A stretch of 64,000 bases of DNA from Pogonophryne albipinna (GCA_028583405.1 JAPTMU010000030.1:70001-134000), one strand, 5' to 3'; counted from the first letter of the stretch, positions 1 to 17,787 are shown. The notes: generated by a model not told the origin, from the sequence alone. Numbers and translations are program-made.

Positions 1-651
1 ATACTGATAAGAAAAGGCCGTGATAAGACAGAGGAAGAGGAAGGGCACATTTGAAATCCTCTTTTATAGGTAAATACTTTATTCTGCCCTGTCAAAGTGA
101 TATAACAGATGGAAAAAAATTTGTGATTTAGAATACCAATCTAAAAGATATGGCTCTCTTCTCTCTTGCTTTAATAATTCAACATGTGCAATCTTAATTG
201 TACAGTAGCTTTGGGACTGTGGTAAATCATCCATCTTTCTATGGGTCAAGGTGGTCGGACGATAGTTGGTCTGATTAGTTAAGCATCTGGGATTTTAGGC
301 TTTGCAGACCATTAACATGCACACAACCCTATATCACACACGACAGGAAAGCATAATGGGGCCTCTTTAAAGGTCAATTAACTTTGTGAATGTGGTGAGA
401 TGATCGTTGGCCCTATTTGTCGAGCAAAAGGCACAAAACACGTTCATTATTAATACATCCTGGTGGTCTGGTGATGGATTGGAGCTTCAATACTGTAGCC
501 AGAACACTTTGTCGCTGTTATTTATCAAACAACCTGCTGTTAGTTCATTTTTTCCTCCTTGGGTGATTTTGCCTCCCTGGCTGTGCTGGAAGTTAAGACT
601 AATTTGTCATTACACTGAGTTCAGCTCCACTTGGGCGACAGGGATTAGATG
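1..651. other. No gene or repeat recognised
   Basis: AT-rich sequence, probably slc9a9 intron. The 89-codon open frame at 407-676 runs into the LINE tail and has no recognisable features. Confidence 0.5.
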
Positions 652-1450
652 TTACATTACATTACATTGCATTTAGCTGACGCTTTTATCCAAAGCGACT
701 TACAATAAGTACAATCGACCAGGAAGACACAACCTTGAAGAAAACAGAATCATAAAGTACATCAGGTTTCATAGAGCCAAACATTTCAAGTGCTACTCAA
801 CTGGCTATAGATAAGCCAGTCCTTTATTAGTATATAAGTGCTCTGTTAGCAGTTCTTTGTTAGTAATTCTATCGCTCGAAGTGGAGTCGAAAGAGATGAG
901 TTTTCAGTCTGCGCCGGAAGGTGTGTAAGCTATCTGCTGACCTGATGTCAATGGGGAGCTCATTCTACCATTTTGGAGCCAGGATAGCAAACCCACTTGT
1001 TTTTGCTGATGGGAACTTGGGTCCCCTTCGCAGCGAGGGTGCAGCGAGCCGTTTGGTTGATGCAGAGCAGAGTGCACGTGCTGGGGTGTACGGTTTAACC
1101 ATGTCCTGGATGTAGGAAGGGCCAGATCCATTCGCAGCATGGTACGCAAGTACCAGTGTCTTGAAGTGGATTCTAGCAGTTACTGGAAGCCAGTGGAGGG
1201 AGCGGAGGAGCGGCGTGGTGTGGGAGAATTTAGGAAGGTTGAAGACAAGACGAGCCGCTGCATTCTGGATGAGCTGCAGAGGTCGGATGGCACATGCAGG
1301 TAGACCAGCCAGGAGGGAGTTGCAGTAGTCTAGGCGTGAGGTGACGAGAGCCTGGACCAGAACCTGCGTGGCTTTCTGGGTCAGCTGGGGACGTATCCTC
1401 TGTGATGTGCAGCACTAAGTCACAGTGGAGCCCTGCAAGTTCAGCCAGCC
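652..1450 (-). mobile_element. 5'-truncated L2-type LINE, reverse transcriptase 3' end
   Basis: Minus-strand reading gives degraded LINE C-terminal sequence: SRLDYCNSLLAG, LIQNAA, LHWLPV, YTPARALRSA, FAILAPKWWNELP and LKTHLF, the usual order at the end of fish L2-like reverse transcriptases. The 3' end carries the conserved stretch just after stop (AAGTCGCTTTGGATAAAAGC on minus) and a short tandem tail of TTACA units at 652-669. It is truncated 5' near 1450 and cannot encode a working enzyme. A related 3' end lies at 49440-49860. Confidence 0.8.
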
Positions 1451-1887
1451 GCACCGACCATTGATTATGTGTCGAGTGTTGAAGAACCAGGCTTCATTTT
1501 AACATTTCAGGCTGCTCTTTTCTCAGTCGAGGAAAAAAGACTCTGCCTGTCCTCGTTTGTCTGCCATTTGCCATTTCTGTCTAGACACCAAAGCATTGTC
1601 ACCACTGTCAAGACTGAAGACACTTATTCCTTATTCATGAACATGCAACTTGTTGGCGTCTGATCAAGTGCTGCATTCAGGGTCTGAAAACATGTCTGTT
1701 CCTGGGATAAGTAGGGCCCTAATTGGAGATGTTGGTAACATAACGACAGGGGAGGAGCCTGGAAGAGGCCGGTGAATTATGAGTGTGTTGCTGATGAGAA
1801 GTGAAACGTTATCTGTTCACATTAGCCAGCCAGGGTGACTCTCTGTGGCAGCAGATGATAGTGCTCTCTCAGCTCAACTATCAACGC
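1451..1887. other. No gene recognised
   Basis: Unique-looking sequence between the L2 fragment and the TG microsatellite, with no splice-bounded open frame resembling a known protein. Confidence 0.4.
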
Positions 1888-6077
<4,190 letters not shown>

Positions 6078-6369
6078 GTTTGCGAGGAAGCCGTGCTGTG
6101 TGTGTTTGTGTAGGAGTGTTGTTGGGGGGGCTACTCTTTGGAAGCAGAGAGCGCTAATGAATCCAACTTACCCAACATCCGCAGCTGCCTAGCGACCTCG
6201 CCTCTCAATCACTCTCAATGGGCACCTCTTATTTATAGAGCTATTATTTTTAGCCCTCTATAATTTCAGCCCTCCACCTCTTGAAGAATTGAAGAAAGAG
6301 ACAGGCTGCGAAGATTTAGAACTGCATTGATTAGAGTAGATGTGAAAGAACATTTTGGGGGGGGGTTTT

Positions 6370-7047
6370 CTTAGAGAGAGGCGAAGTCCCTCCCTTTCCG
6401 GGGACCTCCATGGGACCTTGTTTCAGAAAAAGTATGTATTGAAGTCAATGGAGAGAGAAAGATTATCTCTCGATCCCATTTGAATTGTGCCACGAATTAC
6501 ACACATGATGTTTGTCAATTTAAAAGATCATTTTGCAAGTCAAGAAAATTAAAATGTGTCGTCAAACTGTGAAGTAACACTTGTTTTGTGTGAAACCGCT
6601 CAATGAACTACAACTTCCGTCTCGCACCACACACCCAGACGGCCGTCACGTTGAAACATTTCACTTCTTTCTTCAGAATGAGGCGGAAAGTATTAAAAGA
6701 GGTGAAAATCACTCCAAGTCTGGGCACGTTGAGAGCTGTGCACACACACAAGGGGAGTTAGTCGGTTCCGTGAGAGCCAGCATGCGGGACCGGGACTCTG
6801 GGATTTTTAGTCTTTCTAGTTGCGTATTTTTCATAGTCTTATATTTCAACAGTTTTACGACAAACTGTGACTTTTTTGACACGGAAATGATTTTTTAAGA
6901 TTGACAAACATCATATGTGTAATTCATGGCACAATTCAAACGGGATCGAAAGATACGTTTTCTCTCCCCATTGACTTCAATATATAATTTTTCCGAAATA
7001 AGGTCCCATGGACCGGAAGTAGATGGGCGGGACTTCGCCACTCTATA
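6370..7047. mobile_element. Foldback-type transposon with long inverted termini
   Basis: Positions 6370-6525 and 6895-7047 are imperfect inverted repeats of about 150 bp. Both arms carry, in inverse order, GGCGAAGTCCC, CCATGGGACCTT, TGAAGTCAATGG, GAATTGTGCCA and ATGATGTTTGTCAAT motifs. The 370-bp centre has no transposase-like frame. Ends are approximate. Confidence 0.75.
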
Positions 7048-7361
7048 GTTTTAGCCTTAAAGAGCCTGTGACAGCATCCCAACAACTGTTGTGCAATGAA
7101 ATATTGGGCTACTAGTCATCTCGAACCGTCAGTTTAAAAAAGAAGATGCGATACCGTTCGAACATCGCGGGGAAATTCCTTCGACTCATTTTGAAGTTTT
7201 GGGGGAAGCCGGAAGTGACGTCAATGCGGGAACGCTTCACTGTGCGGCGAGAGAGCCAAACACGGACAAAGTGTGTTGTCATGCGTAGAAATGGTGAATT
7301 ACTGAGTTTAGGCACGTTAATAACGTTTTAATGAAGTTGACTACAGTATATTCATATTTGT

Positions 7362-7690
7362 CAGTGCTTTCATGTCAATTCGGCGAACATAAACATAAAT
7401 GATCGTGGTGAAGATGATGATTAAATTAGGATTAAAAATCGGTAGTGAGAGCTGCTGAATTTCCTCCCGTCGAACAAATCGATTATTTTTGTAGTTTGTA
7501 AACTCAAGTGGATGAAAACTACATTTATTAGTGCTTTCATGTCAATACGGCGAACATATGATACATTAAATGATCGTGAGGATGATGATTTAAAAATCGT
7601 TTGTTTGAGCCGGTCTGCATTTCCTGATGAGAAAACAAACCGATGCTTTTTGTAGTTGTAGTACACCAACATGGATTAAACGTGTGTTTT
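7362..7690. repeat. Diverged tandem duplication, about 167-bp unit
   Basis: The segment starting AGTGCTTTCATGTCAATTCG at 7363 recurs at 7530 with the same downstream order (GGCGAACATA, AATGATCGTG, GATGATGATT, AAAAATCG). It lies inside the TTAA-flanked element. Confidence 0.7.
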
Positions 7691-7832
7691 TTTTACCACA
7701 ATGTTGGGAAATTAATGGATAAAATGCACGGATTATTATTATTATTATTCCCACTCCGATCGGGACACTAGGTCCACTGTTTCCCACAGCGAGGCTCCCC
7801 CCGTTAACAGTTTACGTGGGCTGGGCTGGGTG

Positions 7833-8000
7833 CAGAGGCGGACTGGCCATCGGGACGAATCCCGATGGGCCGGTACCGAAGTGGGCCGGTCGGATAAGTC
7901 ACTAGCACATCCCCCACTCCCCCCGTTGACAATTTACTAGCGGTACCGAAGTGGGCCGGTCGAGAGTCCCGGGATGATTTTTAGTCCCAGTCCACCACTG
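7833..8000. mobile_element. Short hAT-like MITE nested in the TTAA element
   Basis: Begins CAGAGGCGGACTGG and ends CCAGTCCACCACTG, an imperfect inverted repeat of the CAG...CTG type. Flanking 8-mers GCTGGGTG and GCTACATG match at five of eight bases, so the target duplication is decayed. A 22-bp direct repeat occurs at 7871-7892 and 7941-7962. Confidence 0.55.
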
Positions 8001-8459
8001 GCTACATGACCGTATGATCGCCCATATTGACCTAATTCCTAAACTTCTAACAGATACAACATAAACCGATCCTTCAGCCTCATATGAGCTCTCAGACACG
8101 TTCAACATTAAACTGTCATCGCTGTCTGAGCTTGCTGCTGTGTGCACCATCGTGCGTTTACATGCAGATGCTGGGATCCTGAACGGTGCAGCTGGAGCGC
8201 TGTGCCCGCAATGACGTCACACATCATTTGGCGGGACTTGAAGAATCCCCGAGAAGATCCAGAAAATGGTCAACATTGAAGGGCAGATTAATGGTTATCA
8301 AAGTACAAATATCCAAAATCAGTTCAGTAACGGTTTTCAAGGGGACAATATTTACTCAAATTGATGGGTTTGGATGATGGGGGAAACTCGTGTCACAGGC
8401 TCTTTAATGATTGCAGGGTTGTCGCTGGGACCTGGGAATGCCAGGGGCAGAAACAGGTT

Positions 8460-8607
8460 GTAGCTCTTCTATTTAGTGGCTCTATTGTGCTTTGTGTGGT
8501 GTTCCATTTCCTGTAGTGTGTTATAAAGGTTTTTGAACATTAAAGCATGGAAACATGTCACAGAAATGGCACAAAATACTAATATGAAGCATAATGACCC
8601 CCTTTAA
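8460..8607. mobile_element. Fragment of a common fish MITE
   Basis: Contains TTTCCTGTAGTGTGTTATA and TTTTTGAACATTAAAG, then ATATGAAGCATAATGACCCC. These motifs recur at 28188-28690 and in part at 20980-21110, 31110-31222 and 42405-42555. No coding capacity. Confidence 0.5.
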
Positions 8608-11600
8608 ATACATTATTTTTAACTGACCTCACCTGAAATGTGGGTAAATGTTTACCTCAGTGTCTCTTTAGACTTTGGTCCATCTTCTAGCAAACCGAGT
8701 TGATGATTCCTCATGAATGCTGATCCGCTCTGCCCTGAATGTTAACCTCACCTCAATGTTGAAACCTGTCCATTTCTCTTTGATCGGCGCTGTGAGATCT
8801 AAGCTCCCCGAGGTGTTTCTTGTTTGCTCCCAACTGCTTGTTCTGGAGGCAGAAAATCATTGGCCAGGGAAAGAACAAGCGCATCGGCTCCCAATACACA
8901 GATGAGAAAAGAGAGGCAGGTTTATTGGTTCAGCACATGGAGAGAAAAGAGAGGAGGGAAGGAAGAAAAATGGATGTAGACTTACTCACTATGATACAAT
9001 CAAGTGGAACAAGAGAGTGAGTGCCGCATGATGGTCATTTATTCACTCTCGAAAGCCTCCGAGCATTGACACAAATCAAGTCCAGGAAATCAAATCTTCA
9101 TTGAAGGCAACTGTGAAAAGACTGTTATGTAACTGGTACATAGCTAAGGGTCGGACTTCCCCCTCAGAAATGCATGCTTGTGTGCAAACACGCTTAACAT
9201 CTGTGTGTACGGCCTGCCGCCTGTTTTCTCACCCTTCTGGTTTTGTGCCTGCAGACCCCACGCCTGCAGGCACAAAACCAGAGGAAAATAGAATAGACTT
9301 GGGCTGGCCTTGAGCTGGCCATCTGGTCCTGGAGATGTGGTCCGTCTGAATTAAGCCCTTCTGTCTGTCGAGCACACATACACAATGCCATCCTCTCTCT
9401 AACTGGCTTTCTCATGGACTGTATTTCATCTTACGGGCACTGGCACAGCGCATCTGGCCGGCCAGTCTGCTGTTTCTCGTGGCCATGTGTCTGGGCTTCT
9501 GTTCTGAGGGTCTGTGGTTTCAGGGAGAGAAAAAGGGGGGGAGAGGGTCGAGCTCATATCGATTCATACCCGCCAGCAAACGTGCCAAGAAGCTGCTTTC
9601 ATAATCCTCCCTCTTAAATAATTCACCACTCTCCCTCAAAATTTCATCAGCACCTACATATAGGGAACAATATCTCTCATAGCAGCCGCCGTGTGAAGAG
9701 TGTGCTCATATGAGAGGCATAAGATGAGTGGAAAAGACAAGAGGAATCAGAATTATTACAGACCTGTTGCAACACATGCATGCGATGAGATGACAGTGTA
9801 CTAGCTTCATGTCTGGGGGGGGGTGACACATCCGATTGATCTGGACTAATGCTCATACAGAGCAGGTGGCTGATATGGCTGCAGACTAAAATACATTTTC
9901 TCATGACTCCTGTTATCTTGTGTCGCCTATACCATGTGTCTGTTCCGCTTTAAGAAAAAAAGGTACACAGTGTTTTTTTTAAGTACATTGACTTGCATAT
10001 TTTAAGCCTGAGCTATAAATACAAAACACATGTAAAATGACATGGAAATCCCTCCAGTTCTGCATCAAGAAGCCATTAAGCAAATGGCATATATAACACA
10101 CAAAAAAAGGCTATTTTGTTATTGCAACTGCCTCTGCATGTTAACCTGCATTCTTTTAAGTGCTCACTTTTAAATTCTCCTCTTAAACTGTATTTAATTG
10201 GTGTCAGCACATTCTGCACTTACATTTTCTACAATAACAACTGTCCAAAACTGACAGGACCAGATGTGCCTCAGCCATGAAAGAGTGTCACCAGCGTTAC
10301 AGAAGGAGGCATTTGATCTAATATCATGGAGACAGCTTTGGCAAGATAGAGAAGAGGACAGAAGGAGGAATAACACCATATAAAGGGTTTGTTTTGCTCC
10401 ACAAAAACGATTTGGCAGCTAAAATAGACCCGTAGGCAAATGCCATCAAACCAGCCCTGTTATTGAAAGCTTCATCAAAAAAGATCTTGGGTGGTTTTCA
10501 GTGACCACAACCCTTTTCATAATGATTTCTCACTTTGTTGTCGACAAATACACACAAGCAAGCAGTAAAATAAAAGGCATTATTGTATTTTCAATCGAAT
10601 TTGCTAGTTATTTAAAGCATTAAACAGCTTGAGGTTTAGAGCGATTTAACAATGGCCTGACTGAAGCTGTGAGAGACGTCTATTTTTGTACATTTTCACA
10701 TCATCATTGATATTTCTTTAGACATTTCAAGATAAATTAGCTTTAATTCCCTGCTGCAGAACTTGTAGCATTGTGTCTCTATTGCAATGGCTTGAACAGC
10801 TGTTCTACTGCATGGCCTGGCTTTATTTACATGTTAATAGTGAAAGATTTAGTAGAGATTGGAAGCTCGTAATATATTTCCCTAGCAGTATATTTGTCAA
10901 AAGTAATGTTATTATTCGTAAAAGGGCAGTAAATCTACACCACAAACATCAGTGACTGGTGGTTGTAGCTCTTTTCTGCAGAAGTAATAACTCACATCTT
11001 ATTCCTGTGAGTAATCAGGGAAACAAAGTAGTGGTTATGACTGAAAGGAAAAGCATTTTTCACATGTCCCTCTCCATAAGCTTGCTCCAAACGCATTGTG
11101 AAATAAACAAAATACTGAAGGCTATTCAAAACAAGAGATTTGTACCTGAAGTGAGTTGATTTGTAACTCAAATCAACCTGCAACTCGATACACATTTTCC
11201 TACGGTATTTAATAACACCTATCTGTTATCTGGATGTTATACTCTGGGGACTGTTATCTTTGCCCTGCTCTGTATCCCGCTAACTCAAGCAGGCTAAATT
11301 TAGGCCATTTCCCTGTGTCATGCTGAGACATCCAGGTGAACGTTGTAAGGGAAATGAATTCTGTGTGATGGAAATATCAGTGGCTCCCGCAGCCTCCTCG
11401 TCTCCCATCTGTCCCTCAATAGCCACAGGGATCATGCAGCTAGCTCAAATGCTAAACTGACACTGTTTGAAACTCTGATCGCTGTCGACTCCCATGGCGG
11501 ATACACAGTGAGAAAATGAAAGAGGTTAAAACTAAGACAGAGAGTATTAATGCAGTTCAATCAGGAGAGACGTGATGTATGGAATACATGTTTATTATCG

Positions 11601-13112
11601 GTCACATTATATAAATGAAACATAATGACAGTTTATAACAAGTGAATGAAATGGTGTTTGGCGATTAGGCCCAGGTTTTGTAGGATATCATTCAGGAAGG
11701 GAAAGAACCGTTTCCGATGAACCCCCCTGGGTCTAGACACTGGTGGTGGTGATAAGTGGTTAGTGTGAGAGAATAAGTTTCCATCACAGTTAGGTCCGGT
11801 TGGAAGGGATAAGGTTAAGCTTGGCCCTGAGTTGGAAGCAGGAGGCGAAGGGGTGGAGGAGGGTTGCGCGTTGACACCTGGAAGACAGCTGATAGAAAAG
11901 GGTAGAGCATATATAGAGGGATTAACAGGTGCGATAATTAGGCTTGTGAATGGAGGGAAGTGATAGGTTAGCTAAGGAGTGGCGCTCCCTGTCATCTAGT
12001 GAAGGGAGCGAGTATTGCCATGACGTGCAATACGGAGTGATAGGTCTTCCTGCCTGAACTTGCGCTAAGCTTCATTTTGTTGTTGGGTCACATGAGTGGA
12101 GCCTGTTAGCTTAGCCTATCAAAAACGGAGAGAAGCAGCTAGCCTGGCCCATTTTACTAAGAGGTTGTTGTACCTTTTAACAAACAAGACATCATGTTTT
12201 ATAATATGAGCTTTACAGGTGCTGGTAGGTGTATTTAGTAACTAGATTAGGTGTTTCTAGTTTTAATGCTAGGCTACTGTATAGCTGCTTTAGCTGCTAA
12301 CTGCTAGTTAGCTCAAGCTTAGAAATAATAGTTTCTTCTCATCGAACTCTTAGCAGAAAAGCTTCCTTACAGTATATATGCACAACTTTTTATCGAAGAT
12401 ACTGTGAAAACAATACCCCATATATGATTTAACAGATGATTATTGAAAGAGGAATTCTTCATAATGAATACAAATAAGATTAGGCTCACTCTGGTTTATC
12501 TTGAGCCTTTCTGTCAGTCAATTAGCATTGATCATGACAAAAACATTGATTCAATTTATTGAAGTGCCTTTACACATATTATCCATTTGACCTAACAGAG
12601 GTGTGTGAACACATTTAAGTTATATGTTTTATTGTCTCAACGTGATGAGTTTTACTTGGTTTGTGAGTATTTGGCCTCAAGTTTTGATCAATTTCCAAGT
12701 TGGCATGATTTAATATGCAGAATTATTCAAGGCTATTATCAACCTGTGTCTCAGATTGAACAACAGACATGATATTTGGACATCTGTTAAGTGGGTGATC
12801 ATTCATCAGTGTGCAATAATGATGGCAGAAAATGCTTAAAGTTTGTGTCTGGTTAGATGAGATATCTAAGACGTTATCTCTTAGACAATGAACCGTAGGC
12901 TACTCTAATTGCTTTGCACAGCCATATGCACAGATGGATGCTTGACTAATATCCCTGATACAAATAGACACTCCACTCTGCCAATCTTTCTTTTCAAGTG
13001 ATGTGAAATGTAGGTTAAATCTGCAGAGAGTGGACTTTCACTCCAGGTTTCAGTAGATTGACCTTAATACTGCAGTCAGACACTTGGAGATATATAATAA
13101 TAATCCTTATAT
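8608..13112. other. 4.5 kb without recognisable gene
   Basis: AT-rich, probably slc9a9 intron. A perfect 18-bp-arm palindrome lies at 9237-9281. Open frames up to 75 codons lack known motifs. 11570-12060 is more GC-rich and could be an old repeat I cannot name. Confidence 0.4.
9237..9281. repeat. Perfect 18-bp inverted repeat, 9-nt loop
   Basis: Arms 9237-9254 (CTGGTTTTGTGCCTGCAG) and 9264-9281 are exact reverse complements separated by 9255-9263. Confidence 0.95.
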
Positions 13113-13259
13113 TTATTATAGCGCTTTATCAATGACTCAAAGCGCTTTACAAATACACATTACACATACAGATCATACATGTAATGGTCATCTACTGTGG
13201 ACAATACCCACAGGAGCAAGTTCAGGTGAAGTGTCTTGCCCAAGGACACAACGGCTTTA

Positions 13260-13855
13260 CGGCCTGCACACAGGCATGAAAAAAATCTTGAAAAATCTTG
13301 ATGCTGGGCGTGTCTGAAGCTTGCCGATTTTTTGCGAGCAACGCGACCAACAACCAATCACATGAATCTCCCGCCCCCGACATACAAAGCAATAGCAATG
13401 TTAAAACGAAGTAAACTGGATATAAAATCCCCAAACAGGCGAAAACCTACCAGTTTCACCCACTGTCTCTGCCACCTCCCTCCATGCCTGGCTCCTCCGG
13501 TTTGTATCCCGGTAAATAGTTCTGGCCGTAAAGAACCGGGTGATTTGCTACCGTAATTTCTCGTTTGGAATATGAGGAAATGAACTGCGGTCTGGCTCTC
13601 CCTCCCAGCTTGCACGCAGTTTGATTGGCTAGCGCTTGTACTGGCGGGATTTGCATGAACGGGATTTGATTGGCTGATGCCAGCTTCGAAAGCATCGGGA
13701 GCATCAAAAGTTGAACATTGCTCAACTTTTGATGCTCACGATGCTTGCAAAGCCATGCTCCGCACCCCACAATTCAAAATCTTCTACGTCACCCCATTCA
13801 AGTGAATGGGCGAAGCTTTGAAAGATTGTTTTCATGCCTGTGTGTGGACGGGCCG
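13260..13855. mobile_element. Harbinger-like MITE with TTA target duplication
   Basis: Inverted ends (left CGGCCTGCACACAGGCATG; the right is its near complement ending GGGCCG) are flanked by TTA at 13257-13259 and 13856-13858. There is a strong central hairpin at 13691-13745. No transposase frame; the 596-bp length fits a MITE. Confidence 0.65.
13691..13745. repeat. Near-perfect 24-bp inverted repeat, 7-nt loop
   Basis: Arms 13691-13714 and 13722-13745 pair with one mismatch around the loop 13715-13721. It lies inside the Harbinger-like MITE. Confidence 0.93.
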
Positions 13856-13924
13856 TTACAGACGCAGCGGGTTTCACCCCCCTTCATCGCACAGCACACC
13901 GGCCATCTTCACACCTCAAAGTCA

Positions 13925-14112
13925 TCAAGGCGCTTTTACAAGTACACATTGATATTATACATGTACTGTGGACAATACCCACAGGAGCAAATTCGGGTGC
14001 CCAAGGACACAACGGCCTGACGCAGTGGCGGCGGGAGCGGGTTTCGAACTGGAGTTCCCCAACGCCCCCTTGATCTGATGATCAAACGCACAAACCACGC
14101 CACCCGTCCACA
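13925..14112 (-). mobile_element. tRNA-derived SINE, reverse orientation
   Basis: On the minus strand a tRNA-like head containing AGTTCGAAACC (a box B-like motif) is followed by a body with CCTTGGGCACCCG and CTGTGGGTATTGTCCACAG. The family end resembles GTAAAAGCGCCTTGATG. Confidence 0.65.
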
Positions 14113-15672
14113 TATATGGATTGTTCTTCTCTAACACTGAATTATTCTTTGTTTTATCTCCTCATCCACTGCAGAGGCGTCAGAGATGTACAGCAATGCA
14201 GTCTGCAATATGGCCAAAAATGTACATCTATTATTAATATGGTAACTAGTTTCGAGTGCACTGTGTATGCGTTTTCATTTGATGTTACTCCTGTAAGAGT
14301 ATATATTATATGTCTGAACTTAAAGGTATTATGTGTTGACAGCTGAAAATACTTGACAGTAGTTGTGGAGGCAGAAGTGTGTGTGAGAGAGGGAGTGTGA
14401 GAGAGTGCCGTTTGCTGCACTTTCTCACGACATCCCCAGTGCGAGGTCAGGATGTTGTTTTGGGTCAGAAGTCTCTGGTGTGTTACTACTACGTACCACA
14501 AATTGAGTGTTATACTAGCGTCAGAACCTGCTATCCCAATTTAAATGACAGCTGTTTTATTACATAACCTTAGAAATCTTTGAGAAAGGTTTGTTGAATC
14601 AGTTTTTGTACACTTAGCAGTGAAGCAGGACTATTTCTGTAGGTGTGATCGAACAAATAATCTAACAAAATGATTAATTTCATCATTAAGACAAACAACT
14701 AAAACATAGCAGATTGTTCCTTTAAAGTCATCCATCTCAGCTGTTTGGACGAGCGCCATGTCTTTAGGCTAATGCACAGTTCTGGCTTTTCTAAAGTCCT
14801 TCCTCTGTTGTTTTTTTCTTATCACTCACTTCAGTCAATAAAATGGGATCTTACAGTCAGCGTCTGAGTCATCGTTGATGTCTGCATCGTTGTGTTTTTC
14901 TTTGCCAGAGCAAATTCTGTATAGTCACTGACAGGTTTTTTTATCAACTTGATCAAAGATTTAGCTTGTTTTGCTGCTTATGGCAACCACTAGTCTGCAG
15001 ATAATATATTCCCATTGTTGAGCTTATAATGCACTTTCACAGCACCTAACAATGCCACTAATATATTCCACCTCTTCCCCTGTATTTGTGTGTCTATATG
15101 TGCAAAGTTTTCATTCCAAATTCAGATATGTGTTGGGGGGAACTGATGAATATGGAATCTGTTTGAACCCCTGAGGAATAACCACAAACAGGAAACTGGA
15201 AGGATGACTTACTGTACAGCTGCCCAAACTCGCAGTAAAGAGCAAACACAGTCCCTGGGAGACTCTGACTCTCTTTGTCTCCCGCCTCCATCGCTCTACT
15301 CCCCCTTCTGTATCTCTCTCATCTCTTCGCCCTGTCTCGGATCAGCAAGCAGAGGGGAGTGGTGCTGTAACTTGATTTACCCTGCATGCTGAGTTTATGC
15401 TACTTGAGCACTTGAACTCATCCAAATGTGTATTAAGTACGGCTGCTAATCACATCCAGAGGAGACTTTTTCCTCCCGGGGAGATGTTTTGCATGCATGT
15501 AAACAAACTACCACCTGTAGACTGCCTCCGAGGAAAGATACATTATAAATGAGCCGAATGCGGAAAAGTAGTTGAAGTTTTTTCTGTGATGTTGCCGTTT
15601 CTTCTCTTGATGCCTCGTGTACAGCGGGCCTGCAGCACAGCGATACGCTTTATCAGCCCACTGCTGTCTCTG

Positions 15673-15674
<2 letters not shown>
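14113..15674. other. No gene recognised
   Basis: Intron-like sequence without coding motifs. Short open frames on both strands have no family similarity. Confidence 0.4.

Positions 15675-15728
<54 letters not shown>
15675..15728. repeat. (AC)n microsatellite
   Basis: Pure AC, 54 bp. Confidence 0.97.
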
Positions 15729-15731
<3 letters not shown>

Positions 15732-16455
15732 TTCACTGCTCTAGTTTGCTCTTTTCTGTGTAATATTAGCTTGTAAGCAGGAGTTCATGGGCAGGCTTTG
15801 GGAGTAATGATTACATGAAGTACAGACATAATTAGATGACATTTCTAAACATGTGGGATTACTAGCATGATTACAATGTTAGTAACAAACTAACATAATA
15901 TAGCATAATAGTGTCTGTTGTAAAAGGATCAGATGTAATTTCTGCTTTTCTAAACTGTAGTATGTGCTCATGTGTTTCATTGTTAGGCTACTGTCTGAAT
16001 ATGCTTAATGAAATCCTAGATATGGCCGAGCATGGTTGCTTTCTGCATCCTTATTAGTGCGTAATCCTAGCCTTTTTTAATACTGTAAATATAGCTATTT
16101 TCCCATATATTTATTCAAAAGCTTACAATATGTACATATTTATAGTAGCGCTCCCCAAAAGCCTGGATGAGTCGTCCGTGAAGGCCCGGTGCAGAGCGCT
16201 CAGTCATCCTGGAACGTGTCCAGAGATATTTTAGTCACAGCGGGGCTCAGCACAGTGGAGATTGTATCAGCACATCAAGAGCCCACTCACACAGAAGGAA
16301 GCAAAGACTTTTTGGTTTTGCAAGCTGCAGATTACTGTCCGATAGAGTGACCACATATACCCGTGAACGCTCGTTCTGTTATCTCAGAGTTTCCTGCAGT
16401 AGATACACATTTATGCACATTTTATTACAGACATTCCTCACCCTTCGCCCTTTCC

Positions 16456-16457
<2 letters not shown>
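15729..16457. other. No gene recognised
   Basis: AT-rich intronic-type sequence with nothing identifiable. Confidence 0.4.

Positions 16458-16531
<74 letters not shown>
16458..16531. repeat. (GT)n microsatellite
   Basis: Pure GT, 74 bp. A C(15) run lies nearby at about 16731-16745. Confidence 0.97.
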
Positions 16532-16532
<1 letters not shown>

Positions 16533-16929
16533 TTTCTTCACTCACTTGCAGATGTATTCCTGTGAACTCATGGTCACATAGTTGTTAGATTAGTTCTGAC
16601 TTGATTTGTCTTTATTGAGTGTCAGTGTGATGAAGATAAGGGGAAGGGTCACATCCATCTAAAAATACTGAGAGCAAGCTGACAGAGAAATATTCTCCTC
16701 GCGACGCCAAACACACTCCTCACAAACACCCCCCCCCCCCCCCCCACACACACTGCCTCTTTATCTGTTTGTCCCTCTTAAGCATCAGAATTAGGAGCAG
16801 GGTTGGGAGGGTTACTTTTAAAATGTATTCCTAATTTAAGCATCATAATAAAAGTAGTTCACAGTATTTAATGCCTCTACTGTGTGTCAATGCTTTAATG
16901 TTCATACTGCCTGTGCTGCAGCACCTCTT

Positions 16930-17787
<858 letters not shown>

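Larger units (their letters stand above)
7061..8403. mobile_element. piggyBac-like non-autonomous element flanked by TTAA
   Basis: The 13-bp terminal inverted repeat AGAGCCTGTGACA at 7061-7073 is matched in inverse orientation at 8391-8403. Both ends are flanked by TTAA (7057-7060 and 8404-8407), the piggyBac target. Inside are a diverged direct duplication, an (ATT)n run near 7732-7749 and a nested hAT-like MITE. No transposase frame is visible. Confidence 0.7.
13113..13924 (-). mobile_element. SINE-like repeat split by a Harbinger-like insertion
   Basis: 13113-13256 matches the downstream SINE-like copy at 13925-14112 (GTGGACAATACCCACAGGAG, then CCAAGGACACAACGGC). The shared sequence resumes at 13859 after the inserted element (CAGACGCAG, GGGTTTC). 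Confidence 0.6.
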
